This document shows positions 8,569 through 16,862 of a stretch of DNA of 64,000 bases, piece after piece (position 1 is the stretch's first letter; every line of letters starts with the position of its first letter). Origin of the DNA: Emcibacter sp048269205. GTDB taxonomy: Bacteria > Pseudomonadota > Alphaproteobacteria > Sphingomonadales > Emcibacteraceae. Both the position numbers and the translations under genes were made by a program. The notes under the pieces were generated by a model. It made no database searches, had not been told where the DNA came from, and saw only the letters and a program-made list of their open reading frames with translations. The stretch is taken from contig NZ_JBLXJC010000001.1 in assembly GCF_048269205.1 (NCBI RefSeq), forward strand, positions 992,001 through 1,056,000, read 5' to 3'.

Positions 8569-9237
8569 TCAAACATATTTGTTCAGTACATATCTGAAGG
8601 CAAGGTAGATCAGGGCGAAAAACAGAATGATAATCGCGCCGAGAGACTGCAGGCTTTCCATAACCTGGTCGAACAGGGGCCTGCTGCCGGAATAATTCAC
8701 TTCTCTTGAGATGGCTGAAGTGCCGACAAGCCTGTCCGAGTTGTCCATGAACAGGCGTTTGTCGAGTGGCATGTCGTCATTGAGAAAGTCGCCGAACTCG
8801 TTGGCAATCGTGCTCTGGACGGTGAATTTGAGCTGCTGTGAATTGAAATATATGGTTTTCAGGGCAGGTGAGTCATTCAGGTTTTCCAGAAAAGCGCCGA
8901 TATTCTGTTCGAACAGGCTGCTGTCGGAGAGGGATATTTCCTGCCGGGACGGCAAGTTGTTGATGCCGCGGGAAGCAGTTGTGTCCCCTGCCAGGTTAAA
9001 CTGCTGTGTACTCCTGACCATGTTTTTGCCGTTCACGGACAACTGGAAGAAATGACCGTTTTCCAGATTCTCGCTCTGCATCTGATATGAACCAGCCAGC
9101 AGGGAATCCCCGGTTGACGGGGCCGTGGGCCTGCTGGATTCGTCCAGAACAACAGCAAAAAGAAGTCCCGGCCACAGGCATGCCGCCAACAGCGAGATCG
9201 CAAAACGGACTATATTTATCGTCTTTGCTCTGTTCAT
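8569..9237 (-). CDS. exported single-pass membrane protein of unknown function
   Basis: A 222-residue protein not recognised. It has an N-terminal signal peptide (about 1-28, ending LLFAVVLDE) and one C-terminal membrane helix (about 195-215, LGAIIILFFALIYLAFRYVL) with only a short tail. The middle is polar with no cysteines. The tail lacks a PEP-like motif or Arg cluster, so it is unlikely to be an exosortase substrate. It lies between cobA (convergent, 19 bp) and the exosortase-associated acyltransferase (divergent, about 200 bp). A part in the envelope system is suggested only by position. Confidence 0.7.
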   Translation of the reverse strand: MNRAKTINIVRFAISLLAACLWPGLLFAVVLDESSRPTAPSTGDSLLAGSYQMQSENLENGHFFQLSVNGKNMVRSTQQFNLAGDTTASRGINNLPSRQEISLSDSSLFEQNIGAFLENLNDSPALKTIYFNSQQLKFTVQSTIANEFGDFLNDDMPLDKRLFMDNSDRLVGTSAISREVNYSGSRPLFDQVMESLQSLGAIIILFFALIYLAFRYVLNKYV

Positions 9238-9457
9238 TTGTTTTTTTGGGCGTTATTTTCTCTACAACGAAAAATTGCATTTATTCTACAATAATTCATC
9301 TGGTTTCATAGAGTTCAATATACCCATTTCATTAAATTTTTCGTAAAATTCTGTGAAACTCAAGTTCTTTAACATCCTCTAAACTATTTGGAGGCAGAAT
9401 CGAGTTGAGGAACCGGGTTTCCCCGATTCACAATGCTACAACAGGTTGATTGACGAT

Positions 9458-10240
9458 ATGCAGTCGCAAAATACAATTGCCTCCGCCATGCCTTCGCAGC
9501 TTCAGAAGGATGATGCACATCTGGTAAAAGTCTATAAGGAACTTTTCGATGTGCTGCCGGCTGACAGTCCGGAAATTCTGGAGGAGACATATCGTCTCCG
9601 TTATCAGGTTTATTGTCTGGAAACCGGTTTCGAAAATAAGGATGATTTCGAAAACGGGATGGAAACGGACATATACGACAGCCAGTCCGTCGCCAGCCTT
9701 TTGATGCACAAGGGTTCCGGAAGTATTGCGGGCACCGTACGTATCATTCTTCCTGAGGAACTGAGCGGTGGTCGTGAAATTCCCGCACTGACGATCTCTG
9801 AAGAGCTTCGCGAGCTTGGTGAGGATGGCCTTCCGCGAGGGCGGACGGCTGAGATTTCACGCTTTTCTGTCTCCAAGAAATTTCGCCAGCGTCATTATGA
9901 TACCCACATTCCCGGCATAGAGGAAGATGCCGGCAAGGCAGAATCACAGCGTGTTATTCCGCATATCACCCTGGGTCTTATGAAGGCCATTGTCAAAATG
10001 AGCATTGAAAACAATATCACCCACTGGGCGGTGGTAATGGAACCCGCATTGCAGCGCCTGCTGCGCAAGCTGGGTATTCATTTTAAACCCATAGGGCCGA
10101 TCATCGAGTATCATGGTCGTCGCCGGACACATTACAGTGACGTGGATAGCCTGCTGAACGGCATTTATGAGGAACGCCCGGAAATCTGGAACGTGGTTAC
10201 TGAGTGTGGCACCCTCTATCCCTATACCGGTGACAAATAA
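9458..10240 (+). CDS. PEP-CTERM/exosortase system-associated acyltransferase (GNAT, autoinducer-synthase-like)
   Basis: About 260 residues from the ATG at 9458; a TTG four codons earlier (9446) is possible. The sequence YRLRYQVYCLETGFE near the N-terminus matches the N-acyl amino acid / LuxI-type GNAT fold, followed by GTVRIILP and RTAEISRFSVSKKFR, as in the family annotated with exosortase systems (TIGR03694). Members are thought to acylate a small molecule or polymer in the cytoplasm; the substrate is not known. The gene comes just before a PrsT lipoprotein and other PEP-CTERM system genes on the same strand, which supports the family call. Confidence 0.85.
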   Translation: MQSQNTIASAMPSQLQKDDAHLVKVYKELFDVLPADSPEILEETYRLRYQVYCLETGFENKDDFENGMETDIYDSQSVASLLMHKGSGSIAGTVRIILPEELSGGREIPALTISEELRELGEDGLPRGRTAEISRFSVSKKFRQRHYDTHIPGIEEDAGKAESQRVIPHITLGLMKAIVKMSIENNITHWAVVMEPALQRLLRKLGIHFKPIGPIIEYHGRRRTHYSDVDSLLNGIYEERPEIWNVVTECGTLYPYTGDK

Positions 10241-10381
10241 TCCATACTTCGGGCGGGTAAATTAACGCCTTTGCAAGACCTCCCGGTCATATTACTATTC
10301 AAACTGACCAGTCACAAACCATGAATGTGCCGGTAAACGGGTGCATTCGGGTAAAACTATGCGATCAGGAGAAGGGGTAAT

Positions 10382-13204
10382 ATGTCGAGTCCACTCCCAT
10401 TCAAGTCAAAGAGAAACCATTCCGGAGTCGGAAAAATGGCCATTGCGGCCGTGCTTTCCGTGGGGTTGCTATTGTCCGCTTGCGATGCAACTGACGACCT
10501 GACGCTCGAGGAAAGAATGCAGCGGGCAGTCGAGCAGCAATACAGCGGCAATATGAATGCTGCGGTGATTGAACTGAAAAATGCGCTCCGCGACTATCCG
10601 GACAACGCGGAAGCGAGATTTCAGCTGGGGCAGGTCCTGCTGGAAATGGAAAATGGCTCGGCGGCGGAAATCGAACTGAAAAAAGCGATGAATGCCGGCA
10701 AGCCGGAAGATTTGGTTCTTCCGCATCTTGCCCGGTCATGGCTGTTGCAGCGTAATTTTGACGAAGTACTGGAGAAGATCACACTCGAACAGGACGATAG
10801 CCTTCTGGAGCAGATTACCAAACGGAACCTGATCGGCCAGGCTCTGTTTGGGAAATTTCGTCTGACGGAAGCCGCCGCGCAATATGACAAGGTTCTGGAA
10901 CTGGCGCCCGAAAATATTATGGCGCTTGTCAAAAGGGCGGAGATCTATTCCATCCTGCGCGACTATGACAAGGTTGAGGAATATCTTGCCAAGGCCCAGG
11001 CGGTTGTACCTGACGACAGGCTCTTGTTGCAGCTTAAGGCAAACCACCTTTGGGTAACAAACAAGGTGGAAGAAGCCGAAAAAATATATTCGAAATTGTC
11101 CGATAAATATCCCTATATCGTGGCTAACCAGTTTTATCTTGCCTGGACACAGGTGCTTCTGGGCAAAATGGACCAGGCGGATGTCCGCCTCAAGCAGTTC
11201 AGGCAGAGATATCCTCATCATCCGCTGGTAAACTATGTATCTGCGCTGCGGGCCATGTCGGCCAAAGATTATGAAGCTGCCCGGACATATTCCAGCAAGG
11301 TGCTGGAAGTCAATCCGAGTGAACCACGTGCTCTGTTTATTAGCGCTCTGTCCAGTTATGCCCTGGAGGATTATGAACAGGCCTATACTCATATCATGAA
11401 ATATACGGACCGGGTTCCCAATGACCTGCAATCCCGAAAACTGCTTGCCCAGGTTCTGATCAAGCTGAACAAGACAGATGAGGCCAGTGAGGCTCTGAAA
11501 GACGCCCTTGCCGAGAATGTGGATGATACCAATCTGCTGAATCTGCTTGCCAGTATCGAGCTCAAGCGGGGCAGGATTGAAGAGGCGAGGCTCTATCTGG
11601 AAAAATCCCTCGAGAAAAACAAGGATCAGCCGACAAGCCAGGCCCAACTGGGTATGCTCAAGGTCCTTTCCGGTGATGTGGAGAGTGGTATCAAGGATAT
11701 GCAGATATCCCTGGGAGGGGTGTCCGATGCCTATATCGCCCAGATGCGCCTTGCCAGAAATATGCTTGCGCTGAAAAGATATGATGAGGCACTGGATATC
11801 TGTGAGAAGCTTCACGCCCAAAAGCCCGATGATGTCAATGCTGCCACATGTATCGGGTATGTGAAAATGAACACGGGTGACATGGCAAAAGCCTATGAGG
11901 TTTTCGGAAAAATTCTTGAAACACACCCCGGACATACTGCTGCTGCAATTGTTATGGCCAACAAATATTTCCAGGACGATAACAAGGACAAGGCCGGAGA
12001 AGTGTTGAGGAAATTTGTCAAACTCAACCCCGGAAATGAATACGGGCTGTTGTCGCTCTATGACCTGGAAAAGGAAAACGGCAACATGGTCAAGGCCGAT
12101 GATTATCTCTTCCAGGCTTATGATAAAAACCCCAATTCAGCGAATGTTGCGGTGGAAATGGCTCGTTATCATTTGCTGCGCAACGAGCCGGACAAGGCAC
12201 TTGAGGTGGCCAGGAAAGTAATTTCCCTTCACCCGTCCAATGCGCTTCTGCTTGAAGTCAAGGGGCTTGCCGAGCTGTCGCTGAACCAGACGGTGGCGGC
12301 CATCATGACATTCGAAAGGCTCAGGGAGGAAGTACCTGACAATCTGGCACCGCTGGCGTTTCTTGCGAATGCCTATGACCAGGCCCAGAATTGGGAAGCT
12401 CTTGATGGGGTTGCCGACGAGATGCTGGCCATGCTGCCTAACGGCCGCAAGGCACTGGTCTATAAGGCCAAGGTCAAGGCAGCAACCGGGGACTGGGCGG
12501 GGGCGGATGCCATACTTGCCGAGTTTGTTGATGAGGTGTCCCGCGATTATGAAATTCTGGAACTGCGCGGACGTATCAATATGGCGCGCCGTGATTTTGG
12601 CAGAGCGATTCTATATTTTGAAGCGGCCTATGAACAGAACCAGAATTCCAATCTGGTCCGCGACCTGTCCCATGCCTATATGGCTGTTTCGCGATATGGC
12701 GAAGCAGAAAAACTGATGAATAGCTGGCTGAAGGAGAATAAAAATGATAGTTTGGTCAGGTGGTTATTGGCAGATGTTTACCTTTTGGATGAGAAATATG
12801 CTGACGCCGCGGGATATTACACCCAGTTACTCGAACAGAATTCCGACAACCTGACACTTCTCAACAACCTCGCCTGGTCCCGTATGAAGCAGGGACAGGT
12901 GGATGAGGCCCGGAAGGTTATTTCTCGGGCCCGGGAACTGGCGCCGCTTAATCCGGATATTCTGGATACGGACGGACAGATTCTCATTCAGGCGAGGAAG
13001 TTCGAAGAGGCGGTCAGGCAATTGCAGAAAGCTGCAGATCTGGCTCCGCAGAATCTGGAGATAAAGTATCATTTGGCACAGGCCTATCATCAGTCAGGGG
13101 ATCGCGACCGTGCTCTCGAAATTCTTAGGAATATCAAGGCCGACGGCAGAATTTTCAACGGCCAGATCGAGGCGATGGAGTTGTTGGAAAATATCGAGAA
13201 GTAA
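10382..13204 (+). CDS. prsT: PEP-CTERM system TPR-repeat lipoprotein PrsT (copy 1)
   Basis: A 940-residue protein with a lipoprotein signal peptide, lipobox LLLSAC with the Cys at about residue 34, then more than twenty tetratricopeptide repeats to the end (for example NAEARFQLGQVLLEM, NLEIKYHLAQAYHQSGDRDRALEIL). Length and layout fit PrsT, the TPR lipoprotein that accompanies exosortase-linked exopolysaccharide loci and probably scaffolds export in the periplasm. GGAGAAGG lies just upstream of the ATG. It follows the acyltransferase by 140 bp and precedes the ThiF-nitroreductase gene. A second PrsT-like gene lies at 20414; the two align at both ends, but only this one has a lipobox. Confidence 0.9.
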   Translation: MSSPLPFKSKRNHSGVGKMAIAAVLSVGLLLSACDATDDLTLEERMQRAVEQQYSGNMNAAVIELKNALRDYPDNAEARFQLGQVLLEMENGSAAEIELKKAMNAGKPEDLVLPHLARSWLLQRNFDEVLEKITLEQDDSLLEQITKRNLIGQALFGKFRLTEAAAQYDKVLELAPENIMALVKRAEIYSILRDYDKVEEYLAKAQAVVPDDRLLLQLKANHLWVTNKVEEAEKIYSKLSDKYPYIVANQFYLAWTQVLLGKMDQADVRLKQFRQRYPHHPLVNYVSALRAMSAKDYEAARTYSSKVLEVNPSEPRALFISALSSYALEDYEQAYTHIMKYTDRVPNDLQSRKLLAQVLIKLNKTDEASEALKDALAENVDDTNLLNLLASIELKRGRIEEARLYLEKSLEKNKDQPTSQAQLGMLKVLSGDVESGIKDMQISLGGVSDAYIAQMRLARNMLALKRYDEALDICEKLHAQKPDDVNAATCIGYVKMNTGDMAKAYEVFGKILETHPGHTAAAIVMANKYFQDDNKDKAGEVLRKFVKLNPGNEYGLLSLYDLEKENGNMVKADDYLFQAYDKNPNSANVAVEMARYHLLRNEPDKALEVARKVISLHPSNALLLEVKGLAELSLNQTVAAIMTFERLREEVPDNLAPLAFLANAYDQAQNWEALDGVADEMLAMLPNGRKALVYKAKVKAATGDWAGADAILAEFVDEVSRDYEILELRGRINMARRDFGRAILYFEAAYEQNQNSNLVRDLSHAYMAVSRYGEAEKLMNSWLKENKNDSLVRWLLADVYLLDEKYADAAGYYTQLLEQNSDNLTLLNNLAWSRMKQGQVDEARKVISRARELAPLNPDILDTDGQILIQARKFEEAVRQLQKAADLAPQNLEIKYHLAQAYHQSGDRDRALEILRNIKADGRIFNGQIEAMELLENIEK

Positions 13205-13239
13205 TCTGACATACAAATAAATGAAATGTGAGGCGACAA

Positions 13240-15264
13240 ATGCCACCAGTGTTTAATCACAAAGAAGCCTTTTCCCGTAATCTCGGCTGGATTACTGACC
13301 GGGAGATGGAAATACTCCGGCACAAGAAAGTGGCCATTGCCGGCATGGGCGGTGTTGGTGGCGCCCATGCGTTACTGCTGGCCAGGTTTGGAGTTCGCAG
13401 GTTTCATATTTCAGATATGGACGTGTTTGAACAGGCCAACTTCAATCGTCAGGTCGGGGCAATGATGTCCACCATCGGCAAAACCAAGGTCGATGTCATG
13501 GCCGACATGATCAGGGATATCAACCCGGAGGCCGAAATCACCGTTTTCGGGGACGGCATTCGTGATGACCTTGAGGGCCGGCCGGGGAATATAGACGCCT
13601 TTCTGGACGGGGCTGATATTTTCATTGACGGATTCGACTTTTTTGTTCTGGATACCAGGATGGCTGTTTTCAAGCGCTGTCATGAACTCTCCATTCCTGC
13701 AGTGACAGCCGCACCGGTGGGCATGGGCGTGGCCATGCTCAGCTTCCTGCCAGGCGGCATGAGCGCTGCCGATTATTTCCGGCTGGATGAAGAAAAAGTT
13801 CGGGAAGACCGTTATGTGAAGTTTCTCATTGGCCTTACACCGCGTCCTCTTCATCCCTCCTATCTGGTTGACCCCTCACGCGTTAATATGAAGGAACAGA
13901 AGGTGCCCTCGACGCCTACGGGAGTGCAACTTGCAGCGGGGTTCCTTGTGACCGAAGCGGTCAAGATCATGCTTGGCCGGGGAGAAGTGCGCGCGGCGCC
14001 CCGATATCAGCTCTTTGACGCCTATCGCTGCCGGTTTATCAAGGGCTATATGCCGATGGGGAATGCCAACCCGATACAACGGCTCAAGTTTGCCATTGGT
14101 CGTCGCATGTACGCAAAAATGGCGAAGCAGTCCCCTTCTTCATCTCTGGAAGAGAGCGCTGAGGCCCCGAAGAACATGATGGACAGGATACTGGACCAGG
14201 CGCGCTGGGCGCCCAGCGGTGACAATACCCAGCCCTGGCGTTTTGAAGTGGTGGATGAAAATCGGCTGATCGTTCATATTCCCGCTATCGAAAGCGATAA
14301 CCCATATGAATATAACAACGGGCAGCCCACCTATCTTTCCGTGGGAATGCTTCTGGAGACCATCAGGATTGCCGCCGATCGCGAAAAACAGGCTGTTTCC
14401 TGGACGATTGAAGAGGGCGGCCAATGGGATGGATCGGCCCTGAAGATTGCCGTGACGCTCAACAGCAAGGAAAACAGCACCGATGATCTGGCACCCTTTG
14501 TGCCTTTGCGGTCCGTTGACCGGCGACCTTATCGCAACCTGCGTCTGACGGATCACCAGAAGGCCGATCTGGCAAGGGAGCTGGAGGGGCTTTTTGACAT
14601 CAGATGGCTGGAAAGCAACGGGGAGCGTCGGCAATTTTCGAAACTGAATGCCATCGCGACCGATATTCGCCTTCGTATGGAGGCATGCTATCGCGTGCAT
14701 ACAAAGATCATCGACTGGAGCAAGGGGGACAGCAAGACAGGTATCCCCGCCACGGCTCTCGGAATCGACAGCATGTCGCTGAATATGATGAAATGGGCCA
14801 TGGGAAAATGGCCCCGCATGGATTTTATGAACAAATATATGGGGGGGACTGTTCTGGCGCGGGTTCAGATGGACCTGATCCCCGGATGGTTCTGCAGCGC
14901 CCATTTTATTCTAAGCTGGCCAGACGACAAAGAGCGGACCATTGAGGATTTTCTAAAGGCCGGTGAAAAACTTCAGCGGTTCTGGTTGCGGGCGGCCGAG
15001 ATGGGCCTCTCGCTGCAACCTTCCCTGGCGCCGCTGTGTTTTGCCAACAGCCTGTTGCACGACAAGGAACTTTCCGAGGCTCAGAAACCTTTTGCGGACA
15101 AGACTTCCGGACTGGTGGCGGCACTGAAGGAAATCGCCGGCGAAAAGGCTGCGCGCGTGGTATTTGCGGGTCGTCTGGGATATTCGGGGCAGTCCAAACC
15201 TGCCGACCGTTCCGTTCGCCGGGATCTGGAAGACCTTATGAAGGGGAAGCAGGAAACCGGATGA
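13240..15264 (+). CDS. ThiF/E1-like adenylyltransferase fused to a nitroreductase domain (Rv1355c/MoeY-type)
   Basis: About 674 residues. I take the ATG at 13240 because GAGG lies 6 bp before it; a GTG at 13228 is in frame. The N-terminal half is a ThiF/MoeB-type Rossmann domain with the ATP-binding glycine loop IAGMGGVGGAHA, then DMDVFEQANFNRQ. The C-terminal half (from about residue 310) resembles a flavin nitroreductase, with ILDQARWAPSGDNTQPWRF. No CxxC zinc pairs of MoeB are seen. The same domain order occurs in mycobacterial Rv1355c (named MoeY), whose reaction is not firmly known. The gene sits 35 bp after prsT within the exosortase-associated run. A role in activating and redox-modifying a small molecule or peptide is inference. 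Confidence 0.85.
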   Translation: MPPVFNHKEAFSRNLGWITDREMEILRHKKVAIAGMGGVGGAHALLLARFGVRRFHISDMDVFEQANFNRQVGAMMSTIGKTKVDVMADMIRDINPEAEITVFGDGIRDDLEGRPGNIDAFLDGADIFIDGFDFFVLDTRMAVFKRCHELSIPAVTAAPVGMGVAMLSFLPGGMSAADYFRLDEEKVREDRYVKFLIGLTPRPLHPSYLVDPSRVNMKEQKVPSTPTGVQLAAGFLVTEAVKIMLGRGEVRAAPRYQLFDAYRCRFIKGYMPMGNANPIQRLKFAIGRRMYAKMAKQSPSSSLEESAEAPKNMMDRILDQARWAPSGDNTQPWRFEVVDENRLIVHIPAIESDNPYEYNNGQPTYLSVGMLLETIRIAADREKQAVSWTIEEGGQWDGSALKIAVTLNSKENSTDDLAPFVPLRSVDRRPYRNLRLTDHQKADLARELEGLFDIRWLESNGERRQFSKLNAIATDIRLRMEACYRVHTKIIDWSKGDSKTGIPATALGIDSMSLNMMKWAMGKWPRMDFMNKYMGGTVLARVQMDLIPGWFCSAHFILSWPDDKERTIEDFLKAGEKLQRFWLRAAEMGLSLQPSLAPLCFANSLLHDKELSEAQKPFADKTSGLVAALKEIAGEKAARVVFAGRLGYSGQSKPADRSVRRDLEDLMKGKQETG

Positions 15265-15466
15265 TGTTGTTGAACGAAAAATGTAGAAAAATCGGTTAAT
15301 TCCTTAATCCGTAAAGGTTTGAATAAGGATTTGGAAATCATTTTTTCATATATGCCGATTATTGTTGGAGCAATTTGAACGACTTGCGGATAAAAATAAA
15401 GCCCGGTTTATACGAATATAAACTTATCGGATGAAATGCCGGACCGGAAAGAAAAAGTAAAAACAT
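15265..15466. other. gap before the sugar transferase-prsKR operon
   Basis: About 200 AT-rich bases that should hold the promoter of the epsB-prsK-prsR run. Because PrsR is a sigma-54 activator, I looked for a GG-N10-GC element here and found none convincing. No gene is seen. Confidence 0.35.
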
Positions 15467-16855
15467 ATGATAAGGATTTTCAGGCACTATATTCCAAAGC
15501 CGCTTCTGTTTCTGGGGATAATTGAATGCTTGCTGTTGCTGGCTGCGGTCTGGGCAGGAATGACCATACGCTTTTCCCAGATTGGTATTCGGGAGGTGAG
15601 TTTTATTGACTACATCCCGGAGATCAGCGCTTTCGTTGTGACCGTTTATGTGGTGATGCTGGCAACGGGAATGTATCAGCTGGAGGCCTGTCGGGATTTT
15701 CGTATTTCCATCCTGCGTCTGGTTGTCAGCATGTTTATCGCCCTGCTGACCATATCCGTCATTCTGTACATGTTCCCCGATATCGGCCTTTGGCGTAGTG
15801 TCGTTTTCTATGCCTTGTCCTTTTCCGCATTCGGGTTGCTGATCATTCGCTACATTTTCCTGCATGTGGTCGACATACGGCAGTTCAAGAAGAATGTGCT
15901 TGTCCTGGGGGCCGGAGAGCGGGCAAGCCGGGTTCGCGCCAGCGGGATCGGGCAGGGGTCCCATGTTCGATTTTCCGACTTTTTGAGAATGACCAACCTG
16001 GAGACGGATGTTGAAGGTGCCGTACCGTATGAGTCTGTCGGCCTGCTGAGGGACTATGTGGCAAAAAAGCATATTCAGGAGATTGTTGTCGCCATTCAGG
16101 AGCGACGCGGGACGTTGCCGATGGATGATCTGCTTGACTGCAGAATGAACGGCTGTTCCGTCACGGATTCCACTTCCTTTATCGAACAGCAGACCGGCAC
16201 GGTGAACCTGGACAGCGTAAATCCCAGCTGGATGATTTTTTCCGATGGCTTCGGGGGGGCAAAAAGCGCAGATCTTTTAATCAAGCGCCTGTTTGATATT
16301 ACTGCCAGCCTGCTTCTTCTTTTTCTGTCTATGCCGATTCTGATGATCACTGCGCTGCTGGTCAAAACCTCTAGTCATGGGCCGGTGTTTTATCGTCAGG
16401 AGCGGGTTGGACTGGGAGGCAAGACCTTTGATGTGATGAAGTTCCGTAGCATGACCGTGGATGCGGAGGCGGACGGTGTTCCTCAGTGGGCTAAAAAGGA
16501 CGATGTCCGCGTGACTGCCGTCGGCAAGGTAATCCGGACCACGCGAATTGACGAAATTCCACAAATTTTCAATGTTCTCAAAGGGGATATGAGTTTCGTC
16601 GGGCCGCGCCCCGAGCGTCCTTTCTTCGTTGAGAAGCTGGGGCAGACTATCCCTTATTATCACGAGAGGCATCGGGTGAAGCCGGGAATTACCGGCTGGG
16701 CTCAGCTGAACTATCCATATGGGGCATCGGAGGAAGATTCCCGTAAAAAGCTGGAATATGATCTCTATTATATCAAAAACTATTCTGTATTTCTTGATTT
16801 CCTTATTCTGATTCAGACCGTGCGTGTAGTATTGTGGCCGGACGGGGTAAGGTGA
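15467..16855 (+). CDS. PEP-CTERM system-associated sugar transferase (undecaprenyl-phosphate sugar phosphotransferase)
   Basis: A 462-residue integral membrane enzyme of the EpsB type (TIGR03013 family). The N-terminus has about four membrane helices (residues 12-130) and a Rossmann-like CoA-binding region (VLVLGAGERA). A further helix precedes the bacterial sugar transferase domain, which shows PVFYRQERVGLGGKTFDVMK, TRIDEIPQI, MSFVGPRPERP and KPGITGWAQ. It moves a sugar-1-phosphate onto undecaprenyl phosphate at the inner membrane and so starts the repeat unit of an exopolysaccharide. prsK begins 7 bp downstream, so the two are probably co-transcribed. The sugar used cannot be told from sequence. 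Confidence 0.93.
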   Translation: MIRIFRHYIPKPLLFLGIIECLLLLAAVWAGMTIRFSQIGIREVSFIDYIPEISAFVVTVYVVMLATGMYQLEACRDFRISILRLVVSMFIALLTISVILYMFPDIGLWRSVVFYALSFSAFGLLIIRYIFLHVVDIRQFKKNVLVLGAGERASRVRASGIGQGSHVRFSDFLRMTNLETDVEGAVPYESVGLLRDYVAKKHIQEIVVAIQERRGTLPMDDLLDCRMNGCSVTDSTSFIEQQTGTVNLDSVNPSWMIFSDGFGGAKSADLLIKRLFDITASLLLLFLSMPILMITALLVKTSSHGPVFYRQERVGLGGKTFDVMKFRSMTVDAEADGVPQWAKKDDVRVTAVGKVIRTTRIDEIPQIFNVLKGDMSFVGPRPERPFFVEKLGQTIPYYHERHRVKPGITGWAQLNYPYGASEEDSRKKLEYDLYYIKNYSVFLDFLILIQTVRVVLWPDGVR

Positions 16856-16862
16856 GAATCTG

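Noticed and set aside
15265..15466. Sigma-54 promoter expected for PrsR control
   Set aside because: No GG-N10-GC with acceptable flanks was found here, nor upstream of 10382, 9458 or the repeat-protein operon.
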